Below are positions 8,511 to 15,914 of a stretch of DNA of 42,164 bases, piece by piece; positions within the stretch are counted from its first letter, which is position 1; each line of letters starts with the position of its first letter. Source of the DNA: a virus. The DNA lies in IMG/VR virus record IMGVR_UViG_3300047678_000454, positions 1 through 42,164 of that record. One strand, given 5' to 3'. The translations under genes and the position numbers were made by a program. Below the pieces are notes generated by a model. That model did not search any database. It had not been told where the DNA came from and saw nothing but the letters and a program-made list of their open reading frames with translations.

Positions 8511-10757
8511 TCAGGCGCTGCGCACGCGGTGAAGGTTTTTGCCGACCACGTCCATGATGTATTTCTCGTGGGCATCGTTGCGCTCGATGTGATCCTGCAC
8601 CGCGCGCATATCGGTGAAGGAATAAATGCTCACGTTGCTGCCGCCACCGCCGCCACTCATCAGCGCGGCCGTTTGATCGGCCGGGAGAATGGTTCCGGCG
8701 GTGTCCGGCACAAAGAGTTCCGGCCCGCGTTCGCCGACCAGTGAGTAACGGCCCATGGGCGGACGGCCGCCATCGGCAAACGCACCGCCGAACATCGTGG
8801 ATAATTCCGCCGCGCCGATGAAGCCCGGCGCCGCCAGCGCGGCGCCGCCGAACGTCGCGATCGTGGCGAGCGTTGCCGCCGGCGACCAGATCGCGGCCGA
8901 TGCGGCGGCGGCCGGCGCACTGGCGGCCACCGATGCCGCCTGCAATCCGCGACCAACTGTGGCCATCATCACTTGCGTCAGCACCCAGCGCACGCCCATC
9001 TGCACGATGCCCTGCACGATCTCGCCGATGATGGAATTATAAATGTCCGAGAGCGCTTGTTTCCAAGTGCGCGTGCCCATGATCAAACCGGAGATGCCGT
9101 GACTGATGCTTTGCACGGCCGTATTGAACACGCTCCCGAACGTCTGTGCCGATTCGCGCGCGAGATTGTTCAGGTTCAGCAGCTGCACCTTGACTAGTTG
9201 AAATTGATATTGGAACGAGCTCGCGCCCTGCGTCGTCTGGATTTTGTTTTGCAGATCCACCTGCTGGATCATCAGCTCGTTTATCTTTTGCTGGATTTGT
9301 AGCTGCGCAGCCTTGTCCGTGGTGCCGTTGTATTGCCCCTGCAATGAGTTGATCACGGCCGCATTTTGCGCAAGGAGATTTTGGAGCAGCGGCACGGAAG
9401 CGGCATCGCGCTGGCGATCGCTGAGGAGCGGGTTGCCATCGAGCGCGCGGATTTTTCCTTCCGTCTGCGCGCGGTTGATGGTCTGCTGCAGTTCGGCGAT
9501 CTTCTCGAGCTCACTGCGATAGGCCTTCTCGGCGACCGTGCGTTTCTTCGCCGCCTCCTGCAGCAGATGCGTGTATTCGGCTTCCCCAATTTCTCCGGAG
9601 AAATAAAACGACTCCGCCAGATTCTTGCGCTCCTGGTATTCCACGCCGCTCAACTGCCCGCGCAGCACGCCGTCGGCATTCTGTTTTTCCGTGAGCTCAT
9701 CCTCGAGGGCCCGGAGCCGTTCGGAAACGTCGGCGCGCTCGGCGGCGCGGATCTTCCCGACGCTGGCTTCCTGCTCGCGGGATGATTTCTCGGCGGCCGC
9801 GCGCTCGAGGTCCGCGATCTTTGAGGCTTCCGCCCGCTTCAGCTCGTCCACGCGTGCGAACACTTCTTTGTTATATTTCGGACCCACAAACGAGTCAGAC
9901 TGTTGCAGCGTGAGCATCAGCTCCTGGCGCAATTTCTCAAAACGCTCATGTTCCGCCGCTATGAGTTTATCTGTTCCCGAGAGCACGTCCGGCGTGGAAC
10001 GATCCATCAGCTCCTTCAGCTTCGCCTTGGCCTTGACCTGCTCTTCGGAGACGTGCTTGAACTGGCTGGCCACCCAGTCATTTACTTCCGCCGGCGAGGC
10101 TTGCGCCAAATCTTTTTGAACGTCGTGCGTGGTCTGATCCTTGAACGGATCGCCCGTGTGAAAAAATTCTTCCACAGTTTCCGTGTTGTTCCGGCCCAGC
10201 GATCCGTCCGCTCGTTTGTAAAGTGGGATGCGCGGGCTCTTACCGAGATAATCGGAAAATTCTTTAGCGCTGGCGTCGGAGAGCAATCCGGCATTTTTGA
10301 AGAGCTGAATTTTTTCAAGTATGCCCGGCACCTTGTCGAGCGCCGCCACCAGGTCATCAATTTTCTTCGTGCCGTCGTCCACGCCCCCGAGCACGGCATA
10401 CCATTCGAGACTGAACACCGCTGCCGCCGCACCGGCAGCCACGAGGTAAGGCGTGAATGCCGCCAGGCTAAAACCCATCGTGCCCACTGCCTGCACAATG
10501 CGCGGCGTCTCCATCGCCAGCATCCGGATTGGATCAATACCCGCTACAATGCCATCCGTCATCGCGCGCGCGACGTGGCCCAGCTCCATCATTGCCATGC
10601 GGTTTGATCCCAGACCTTTCGTCAATTCCTTGGCGTGCTTGGTGGCCACCTTCAGCGGCGCACTGATCTCCGGAACTTTCTTCTCGACGAAGTCCTTCAG
10701 ATCAGCGGCTGCCGGCATGGTGTCCGCGACCACTACAATTTTAATCGGCTCGCCCAT
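8511..10757 (-). CDS. Tail tape measure protein
   Basis: At 748 residues it follows the tail assembly chaperone pair, the fixed place of the tape measure gene. The N-terminus (residues 1-60) is polar; residues 90-125 include a hydrophobic stretch. Residues about 230-480 are long charged coiled coils (Glu/Lys/Arg/Gln-rich, with many ERAAAEK-type heptads). The C-terminus has Ala-rich membrane-like segments near 590-660 and the common GRYSLVGERGPELFVP motif near 695. It sets tail length by spanning the tail lumen and may pass into the host membrane during DNA entry. The leader CAAAAAATAAAGTATG is A/T-rich and overlaps the chaperone stop region. Confidence 0.88.
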   Translation of the reverse strand: MGEPIKIVVVADTMPAAADLKDFVEKKVPEISAPLKVATKHAKELTKGLGSNRMAMMELGHVARAMTDGIVAGIDPIRMLAMETPRIVQAVGTMGFSLAAFTPYLVAAGAAAAVFSLEWYAVLGGVDDGTKKIDDLVAALDKVPGILEKIQLFKNAGLLSDASAKEFSDYLGKSPRIPLYKRADGSLGRNNTETVEEFFHTGDPFKDQTTHDVQKDLAQASPAEVNDWVASQFKHVSEEQVKAKAKLKELMDRSTPDVLSGTDKLIAAEHERFEKLRQELMLTLQQSDSFVGPKYNKEVFARVDELKRAEASKIADLERAAAEKSSREQEASVGKIRAAERADVSERLRALEDELTEKQNADGVLRGQLSGVEYQERKNLAESFYFSGEIGEAEYTHLLQEAAKKRTVAEKAYRSELEKIAELQQTINRAQTEGKIRALDGNPLLSDRQRDAASVPLLQNLLAQNAAVINSLQGQYNGTTDKAAQLQIQQKINELMIQQVDLQNKIQTTQGASSFQYQFQLVKVQLLNLNNLARESAQTFGSVFNTAVQSISHGISGLIMGTRTWKQALSDIYNSIIGEIVQGIVQMGVRWVLTQVMMATVGRGLQAASVAASAPAAAASAAIWSPAATLATIATFGGAALAAPGFIGAAELSTMFGGAFADGGRPPMGRYSLVGERGPELFVPDTAGTILPADQTAALMSGGGGGSNVSIYSFTDMRAVQDHIERNDAHEKYIMDVVGKNLHRVRSA

Positions 10758-10760
10758 ACT

Positions 10761-11066
10761 TTATTTTTTGGTTTCGGGATTGATTACTTTCAGCAGCAAG
10801 TTGCGCTGCGCACTCCAACTTTTTGAATCACCCTGCGCGGCGGTCATCAGCAGCAGGATCGTTTCCGCCTCCCGCCGGCGATGCGCTTCCGACAGGGCCG
10901 TGAGCCGTTCCCAGCTCAACTCGATCGCCGCATCGAGACTCAGGCCGCACCGGGCTGCAAGATCGCAGGCAACCGTGAGGAGATCATGCGTTCGATCAGC
11001 TCCGGTGGCAGGTTGCGCAGATTTTCCGCCGCGCGTTCGTTTTGGCGGGCGGCATAGGTAAAAAAA
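10761..11066 (-). CDS. Tail assembly chaperone T-like extension, reached by -1 frameshift
   Basis: The frame has no credible start of its own but stays open across the end of the upstream chaperone frame, in the -1 phase. At the T_TTT_TTT slip site a ribosome would leave the zero frame after residue 86 and enter this frame, adding 99 residues and giving a fusion of about 185 residues. This matches the G/GT arrangement of lambda-like and many other long-tailed phages. The C-terminal part (LLTVACDLAARCGLSLD ...) is Leu/Ala/Arg-rich and helical, as in other T domains. It sits immediately before the tape measure gene, which the chaperones are expected to coat during tail assembly. Confidence 0.75.
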   Translation of the reverse strand, partial: FFYLCRPPKRTRGGKSAQPATGADRTHDLLTVACDLAARCGLSLDAAIELSWERLTALSEAHRRREAETILLLMTAAQGDSKSWSAQRNLLLKVINPETKK

Positions 11067-11317
11067 CCGTTCGCATTCACCTCCCGCACGGCGGCGTTCA
11101 CGCGTTCGTAACTCTCCGGGTGCAGCGCTTCCACCAGCCCGCGATTCACACCACATACGAGCGCGGCAAAACCGAACTCATCATCGAGCAACTTCATCGC
11201 CGCCGGATAATCCTTCAGCTTGAGCTGGTTCACGGTGAACTCGCCGGCGCGCGAATCCTCGAACGTGACTTCGATCACTTTTTTTCCGAACAGCGTGGTG
11301 GCAGCATTTTCATTCAT
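10940..11317 (-). CDS. Tail assembly chaperone, G-like
   Basis: The preferred start at 11317 gives 125 residues, MNENAATTLFGKKVIEVTF at the N-terminus, followed by a helical region containing LKDYPAAMKLLDDEFG. Size, position before the tape measure, and an overlapping -1 frame place it as the shorter chaperone. It would be made at high level, with a minority of ribosomes making the longer fusion. A longer upstream start would run into the exported glycosidase-like gene. Confidence 0.75.
   Translation of the reverse strand: MNENAATTLFGKKVIEVTFEDSRAGEFTVNQLKLKDYPAAMKLLDDEFGFAALVCGVNRGLVEALHPESYERVNAAVREVNANGFFTYAARQNERAAENLRNLPPELIERMISSRLPAILQPGAA
11060..11066 (-). other. -1 ribosomal frameshift site T_TTT_TTT
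   Basis: On the minus strand the zero-frame codons are GGT TTT TTT ACC, so seven consecutive T residues form a perfect X_XXY_YYZ heptamer. Slipping back one base continues as TAC CTA TGC in the second chaperone frame, which is open to 10761. The site lies within the overlap of the two frames. A downstream pseudoknot was not established. Confidence 0.75.
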
Positions 11318-11321
11318 ACGA

Positions 11322-13211
11322 TTAAGGCGAGTAGTAAAAGGAGCCGTTGGTGTAGCGCAGGTAGTAACCATTAGCGGGGGAGTTGACGGTGTTGAGTTGG
11401 GAGAGCAGCGGCATGGCGCGAATCAGACAGGAAGTATTGGCCGCCAGGTTCGTGGAGAAGGAAGCGCCGTTGCCCAGCACGGTGCCGGTGCGAACGTCGA
11501 TAAAATTGCAAACGTAGTTCGTGCCGATGCGCAAATCTTTCAGCGCCACTGTGAGGTTCGTGGCCGTGCTGCCGGACTCGTTGGCGAGCACCACCGCCAC
11601 CGATCCATCGTAAAGCGGCTTGGCCACGATCATGCCCACATTTTTGCCGCAGTCGCGGACGTAGTAGGGAAAGTTTTGCAGGGGATCGTTGTGAATCCCA
11701 CAAACGCCGGCGTTAGTCCATTGCGAGTAGTTCGCCAGGGAGTCATTAAAGCCGGAGAAGAATGGACTCCAGCCGCACAACGCCATGAGGTTGACAGATG
11801 CGGCCGAGCCATCGGCCTCGATGATGTGGCCGCGTAGAACTTTTTCCGCATTGGGATACGTGTTGACGTAGCGGCGGTATTCGCGGCAGGCCTGAATGGA
11901 GGTTGATCCATAATTCGCCGAATCCGCCGGCGCGTCATACTGCAGCGCGTTGTGCGCCGTGTAGAGGTCTGGCATCGTGACTGAGGGCACGCCGCCGTTC
12001 GGATTTTCGTAGGCAGTGAAGGAAATGGGGCGGGTGCGCGCCGGGATCCACGGTGATCCCGGATCGTTCCAGACGTGGCGTCCGAAGACGCTGTAGTTCG
12101 GATAAAGGATGTTCCACGCGATGGTGTTTTCGATGGCCAGGAATTCCGGGATCGTGCAGTGCGTATCGTTGTCTTCGATCGTGTCAACACCCCACAAATA
12201 AAGTTTTTGGATGTCGTTGGAGATGAAATCGGGCGTCATGAGCGGATTCCAATTGGTGTGCGCGGCTTGCGCCCAGTAGGCATCGCGGCCCACGGCGGCC
12301 ACGGCGGAGTAAGTGACGTAAACGTTCTGGTTGGCGTAGTTCGCATTCGTCAGCACCCAGAAGCCGTCCGCGCTGGAATAGCCCGGCTGATTCGTCGCCT
12401 GATAGCCAGCCATGTTAATCATGAGTCCGATCTGGATGCCATTGGTGTGCAGAAAATCGACGAGGTTGGTAAATCCTTTGGGGTAGACGTTGGTCCGCTC
12501 ATAAAGGAATCCGTCGCTATCACGAATGAAACTGCCGACGTCCAGATTCACGCGCACAGGCAGGCCGTTCGATTTCAAATTTGGGATGATTCCGTTCGCG
12601 ACATACGCCAGGATATTCGTGCGGATCATGTTGTCATTCGTCATTGGTTTGACGGTCCCGCCACCCAAATATGGCTGGTAGGTAATGACGAGCGGCGCGT
12701 TGGTGACGGCGCAATGGATGGCTCCGATTGGGAAAGGGGATTCCATGCCCGCGGCAGAAAAACCCACGACCTGGCTGTTGGTGTAAACATACAGTCCGGA
12801 AACTTGGGTGGAAGGAATCAGCCCGGTGATGTTGCCGCTGGCTATGGCACCGGAAAATGAATTGCCCGTAAGGTTGCCAAAGACATCGACGCTGAAAGCC
12901 CCGTTCCAGTTGGTAAAAGTCAGCCCGCGAATGTTGGCCGACGAGTCAATGACCGGCCAGTAATTACCGCCGTTGGTGGCTAGGATCGCGCCGGTGACAT
13001 TGTTGGTTTGCGCGGAGATGCTGGTGGCGGTAATCGTTCGCGCATTGAGATTCGTCGCCCACACGGCCGTGAACTGTGCGTTGCTTTTCCCCAAGGCGCC
13101 GGGGCTCTCGGGATTCGGGATAATGTCAACGGCCCGCAGCCGCGACGCACAGGCCAGGGCGCAAAACGTGCCGAGCAGAAATAATTTTTGGAAGCGGGGA
13201 ATAGTGATCAT
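11322..13211 (-). CDS. Exported GH27-like (alpha-galactosidase-like) protein in the tail module
   Basis: The 629-residue product starts with a signal-like segment (residues 1-27, FLLGTFCALACA core). Residues 30-150 are Asn/Thr-rich and fibre-like (GKSNAQFTAVWATNLNAR). Residues about 160-480 fit a GH27-type barrel: NLDVG at 222-226, RDSDGFLYE at 230-238, YPKGFTNLVDFLHTNGIQIG at 243-262, and WGVDTIEDND at 341-350 at the place of the family's catalytic WGVDYLKYD strand. The C-terminal part is a beta domain with Asn/Thr repeats. It lies between the repeat-rich membrane-anchored protein and the chaperones. Family members remove terminal galactose or related sugars; here the natural target could be a host surface polysaccharide. 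Substrate and activity are inference, and the catalytic residues are not exactly canonical. Confidence 0.68.
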   Translation of the reverse strand: MITIPRFQKLFLLGTFCALACASRLRAVDIIPNPESPGALGKSNAQFTAVWATNLNARTITATSISAQTNNVTGAILATNGGNYWPVIDSSANIRGLTFTNWNGAFSVDVFGNLTGNSFSGAIASGNITGLIPSTQVSGLYVYTNSQVVGFSAAGMESPFPIGAIHCAVTNAPLVITYQPYLGGGTVKPMTNDNMIRTNILAYVANGIIPNLKSNGLPVRVNLDVGSFIRDSDGFLYERTNVYPKGFTNLVDFLHTNGIQIGLMINMAGYQATNQPGYSSADGFWVLTNANYANQNVYVTYSAVAAVGRDAYWAQAAHTNWNPLMTPDFISNDIQKLYLWGVDTIEDNDTHCTIPEFLAIENTIAWNILYPNYSVFGRHVWNDPGSPWIPARTRPISFTAYENPNGGVPSVTMPDLYTAHNALQYDAPADSANYGSTSIQACREYRRYVNTYPNAEKVLRGHIIEADGSAASVNLMALCGWSPFFSGFNDSLANYSQWTNAGVCGIHNDPLQNFPYYVRDCGKNVGMIVAKPLYDGSVAVVLANESGSTATNLTVALKDLRIGTNYVCNFIDVRTGTVLGNGASFSTNLAANTSCLIRAMPLLSQLNTVNSPANGYYLRYTNGSFYYSP

Positions 13212-13214
13212 GTT

Positions 13215-13850
13215 TTAGTTGGGGTATAGAGTTAAACTGCTGCCGGTCCATTTCGATGAACTGGCCGGCGAACTACTTGGATAAATGGCCGACGTGCTGC
13301 CGATCCATTGCGACGAGATGCCTGCCACGCCACTCGGATAAATGCCATTGGTTGAATTCGTCCACAGCACCGAGTCAGAGGGGTTGGGAATGATGTTGCC
13401 GGGCGGCGTGGAGCTGAAGCCGCCGCCGCTGCCACCGACATTCGTGCTGGCAGTTCCGCCGGCGATGTAACCGCCAACGATATTCGTGCGCGAATAATTG
13501 GTGCTCGATCCGCTGCCAGCCGTGAGGTTGGTGCGGGAAAAATTGGTGTTGAAGCCGCCCGCACTGCTCAGGTTGGTGCGGGAAAAATTGGTGTTGAAGC
13601 CGCCCGCACTGCTCAGGTTGGTGCGGGAAAAATTGGTGGAGAAAATCCCGGATCCAAAAAGATTCGTGCGCGAGAAATTCGTATTGTAGCCGCCGCTGCC
13701 CGTGAGATTGGTGCGCGAATAGTTCGTGCTGAAACTTTGCGTGAGCGATTGGCCGTGGGCCGGAAACGCGTTCACGAGAAAAATCACCCATGCGATTAAC
13801 ACAGCCAGCACGATCAGTTCGGGAATGTTCCTGACTAAAAATTTTCTCAC
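13215..13850 (-). CDS. Membrane-anchored repeat protein, fibre-like
   Basis: A GTG at 13850 gives a 211-residue protein whose start avoids the upstream hairpin. Residues about 9-28 (ELIVLAVLIAWVIFLVNAF) are a membrane anchor or uncleaved signal. It then has six copies of a 15-residue unit with core TNFSRTNL and Gly/Ser spacers, two of them identical in DNA, and three copies of a C-terminal 19-residue unit ending in IYPS or LYPN. It shares an IIPNP segment with the glycosidase-like protein, suggesting a common architecture. The gene lies four bases upstream of that gene. It may form a beta-helical stalk or surface fibre, but no family match is claimed. Confidence 0.6.
   Translation of the reverse strand: MRKFLVRNIPELIVLAVLIAWVIFLVNAFPAHGQSLTQSFSTNYSRTNLTGSGGYNTNFSRTNLFGSGIFSTNFSRTNLSSAGGFNTNFSRTNLSSAGGFNTNFSRTNLTAGSGSSTNYSRTNIVGGYIAGGTASTNVGGSGGGFSSTPPGNIIPNPSDSVLWTNSTNGIYPSGVAGISSQWIGSTSAIYPSSSPASSSKWTGSSLTLYPN
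13531..13638 (-). repeat. 45-bp tandem coding repeat
   Basis: Units at 13531-13575 and 13576-13620 are identical, and a third continues for about 18 bases before diverging. Each encodes 15 residues with core TNFSRTNL. Copy number could change by slippage without breaking the frame. Confidence 0.85.
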
Positions 13851-13863
13851 AATGGTTGGCGAT

Positions 13864-13909
13864 GTAGCGGCGCGGCAGTCATCCGGCATTGCCGGACAAC
13901 CGCCGCGCC
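13864..13909 (+). repeat. REP-like GTAG hairpin, long nested form
   Basis: GTAG at 13864-13867 is followed by stem GGCGCGGC (13869-13876) pairing with GCCGCGCC (13902-13909), with an inner TCCGGC/GCCGGA stem at 13882-13896 closing on ATT. It lies between the 51-residue gene and the repeat-protein gene and is not followed by a U tract, so a simple intrinsic terminator is unlikely. Confidence 0.65.
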
Positions 13910-13917
13910 CGTGGTTT

Positions 13918-14073
13918 TTAAGTCGCGGCGGTTTCGGACTCGTCGTCGTGTTTCTCCGGCTTGGTGCTGCCGGGCTTGGCGCTCGTATCCGGGCGGATCA
14001 GGTTTTTCGGCGGCGTCTGGTCGAGCTCCGGATTTTTCACCTTATTCACCGCGTGAGTTTTTTCAGTATTCAT
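13918..14073 (-). CDS. Small hydrophilic protein next to the tail tube
   Basis: This 51-residue frame begins MNTEKTHAVNK and is rich in Lys, Pro, Asp and Thr, probably disordered. It starts 11 bases after the tail tube stop. No family is recognised. A small gene is often found between tail tube and chaperones, so it could be an assembly factor, but the coding call rests on position and clean start-stop fit. Confidence 0.5.
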   Translation of the reverse strand: MNTEKTHAVNKVKNPELDQTPPKNLIRPDTSAKPGSTKPEKHDDESETAAT

Positions 14074-14084
14074 AGCGTGTGAGC

Positions 14085-14654
14085 TCAGGAGTTGTTGATC
14101 AGGCCGACGTTAAACGAGCTGTAGAGCACGTTGGCTTCCCATTGCGGCTTGATCACACTGCCCTCTTTGCTGGCCATGCCGCCGACGATGCGCAGCATCA
14201 CATACACATCGAGGTTGAGCATGAAGGCGTTGTTTTGGTCGTAGTGCTCCATGTGAAACCACCCTTTGCGCGGCGGCGCGGAGAGCGGATTGTAAACGCC
14301 GCCGGCGCTCGTGAGTTTTTGCGACGTGCGGAAAAACACTTCCATCGCCAGCGCGGAAATGTCTTCCGTGGTGAACTTGAACATGCCCTCCGCACCTTTC
14401 TCGATGATGTCATAAAGCTGCATGCGGCCGGGCATGGGCTTGTAGATTTTTTCATCGCCCATGGACTTGAAGCCGCTGTCATCCCAGTCAGCGATCGCGC
14501 CGACGTCGAGGTAGAGCGGATCCGTGGGATCAGGCTTGTTCGTGCGTGAACTGGCGCCGGCGCTGCTGCCGGAAGCGGGAATGGTGATGGTATCGCCGTC
14601 GCGGAAGAAGAATCCGTGTTTGCCGACGGCGTAACTGCCTATGGGTAGTGACAT
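14085..14654 (-). CDS. Major tail tube protein
   Basis: The 189-residue protein begins MSLPIGSYAVGKHGFFFRDG and has a beta-rich composition with segments such as PLYLDVGAIADWDDSGFK typical of non-contractile tail tube subunits. It follows the gp37-like connector and precedes the chaperone and tape measure genes. Many copies would stack to form the tail tube. No sheath protein gene accompanies it, which supports a siphovirus tail. The leader ACATAAAATAATATG is A/T-rich with no Shine-Dalgarno site. Confidence 0.72.
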   Translation of the reverse strand: MSLPIGSYAVGKHGFFFRDGDTITIPASGSSAGASSRTNKPDPTDPLYLDVGAIADWDDSGFKSMGDEKIYKPMPGRMQLYDIIEKGAEGMFKFTTEDISALAMEVFFRTSQKLTSAGGVYNPLSAPPRKGWFHMEHYDQNNAFMLNLDVYVMLRIVGGMASKEGSVIKPQWEANVLYSSFNVGLINNS

Positions 14655-14706
14655 ATTATTTTATGTATTTTGTTGGTTGGTTTCGCCGTGAATCGTTCAC
14701 GGAAAT

Positions 14707-15255
14707 TTATAGTGTGGGACCGGCACCCGTTTTGGTTTCTATCCAGCCGCCTTTGCATTCCAATTCCAGGGCGATGGCGGCGCGGCCCGGATGGTTCGCT
14801 TTTTCTTTTTCGTTTTTCACGATCATCACGTCGGATCCTGTCGGCGTGCAGATCACGCCGCTCGGATTCTCGAGCAACTGCCCGGTGACGAACGGCAGCG
14901 TGAGCGCTTCCAGCTTGTAAGCGCCGGGATTGTTGGCCGTGCCAAACAAGGCGTCATTGCGCTTGCCCAGGACACGATCCGAGATCAGCAGTGCGAACGG
15001 CACGGTCCGGCGCGTGAGAATTTTGGCGAACTTCACTTCCGTCTCCCAATGTTCCGCCAGGGGAACGATCAGGCAGATACGCTGCTCGCTGATGAGCAAC
15101 TGTTGAAACGCATCGGTGAGCGATTCGCTATCGAACAATTCCACCCGGAGAAACGCCGCCGTCGTATTGTCGGCGAGCTTCACGGCCGTGACTTGCGTCT
15201 TGAGCGCGGCGGCGATGTCGCCCACGGAAACGAGATGTGCGGTGGCCGGTGTCAT
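14707..15255 (-). CDS. gp37-like tail completion protein
   Basis: The 182-residue protein overlaps the upstream gp36-like gene by ATGA. Its position between gp36-like and tail tube genes, and its mixed alpha/beta character with LISEQRICLIVPLAEHWE, match the gp37/DUF1834 position in Mu-like phages. It is expected to act at the head-tail joint or as a tail terminator. Sequence similarity is weak by eye, so the name is mainly positional. Confidence 0.55.
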   Translation of the reverse strand: MTPATAHLVSVGDIAAALKTQVTAVKLADNTTAAFLRVELFDSESLTDAFQQLLISEQRICLIVPLAEHWETEVKFAKILTRRTVPFALLISDRVLGKRNDALFGTANNPGAYKLEALTLPFVTGQLLENPSGVICTPTGSDVMIVKNEKEKANHPGRAAIALELECKGGWIETKTGAGPTL

Positions 15256-15671
15256 TGCTTGGCGATGAACGTGCGTCCGAGTAACTGACTGTTTCCAGCC
15301 GTGGTGCCATCACCCCAGCCGCCGGCGATCGTGCTTTGCGTGGTGTCCGTCACTTTCGCCAGATTCAGCCGCTCGCCTTCGGCGATCGCCGTGAGCTCAT
15401 CCCACGTCGTCTTGTAATCATCCGCGATGGCCTTTGGGATCTCACCGAACTGCGCCTGGCTGTAGGCCCGATAGAGCGCGATGGTTCGGCCCCAGTTTGT
15501 GATGCTCGCCGGATCAATCACATAGCCGGCGGTGAGCCGGGCGACGTCCGCCGCCGCGCCGTTGCAGATGCCCTGCAATGCGGCATTCGCACCGCCGGTG
15601 TCACCGAGCGCAGTGGCGAACTGCGCCAGCTTGTCGGCGGGCAGATTGAGATCGGAAACAGCGAGGCTCAC
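15252..15671 (-). CDS. gp36/DUF1320-like neck protein
   Basis: The GTG start gives a 139-residue protein with helical segments IALYRAYSQAQFGEIPKAI and DDYKTTWDELTAIAEGERLN, a layout characteristic of the DUF1320/gp36 family of Mu-like head-tail connectors. It follows the capsid region and is coupled by ATGA to the gp37-like gene. The leader is A/T-rich (AAAATTAAAAATTTGTG), and a strong hairpin lies just upstream. Confidence 0.68.
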   Translation of the reverse strand: MSLAVSDLNLPADKLAQFATALGDTGGANAALQGICNGAAADVARLTAGYVIDPASITNWGRTIALYRAYSQAQFGEIPKAIADDYKTTWDELTAIAEGERLNLAKVTDTTQSTIAGGWGDGTTAGNSQLLGRTFIAKQ

Positions 15672-15697
15672 AAATTTTTAATTTTGAATTTTAAGTT

Positions 15698-15731
15698 GCC
15701 GGCGGCAGGGGTCGTGCGGCCTGCCGCCGGC
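15698..15731. repeat. Perfect 12-bp stem-loop between connector genes
   Basis: GCCGGCGGCAGG at 15698-15709 pairs exactly with 15720-15731 around a 10-base loop. It lies between the 57-residue gene and the gp36-like gene. It lacks the GTAG of the other hairpins. In the direction of transcription it is followed by an A-rich, not U-rich, stretch, so it may be an mRNA-stability or processing element. Confidence 0.7.
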
Positions 15732-15737
15732 GGTGAA

Positions 15738-15911
15738 CTATTTCTTATCTTTGTCGCCGGGCTTCGGATCTTCGACTTTGGGCTCGACGTATTTTTCGGC
15801 GAGCTTCTTCTCGATTAACGCCGCGGCATCCTTGTCAGGGACTTCGAGCGTTGAGCCGAATTTGCGGATATGGCCGCCATGGGCCACGGTTTGAAGGAAT
15901 TTAATCTTCAT
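15738..15911 (-). CDS. Small DUF7210-like head protein
   Basis: This 57-residue frame starts MKIKFLQTVAHGG, with a pattern (K-x-L-x-T-V-x-HGG ... G-x-x-x-E-V-P-D-x-x-A-x-x-L-I) shared by very small proteins encoded among capsid genes of Mu-like phages. The C-terminus is charged (EPKVEDPKPGDKDKK). It sits between the exported protein and the gp36-like connector. The leader GCAATAAAATATG is A/T-rich. The precise role is not known. Confidence 0.65.
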   Translation of the reverse strand: MKIKFLQTVAHGGHIRKFGSTLEVPDKDAAALIEKKLAEKYVEPKVEDPKPGDKDKK

Positions 15912-15914
15912 ATT

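Noticed and set aside
13531-13638. Possible CRISPR-like array
   Set aside because: The 45-base units are head to tail without unique spacers and encode a repeated peptide.
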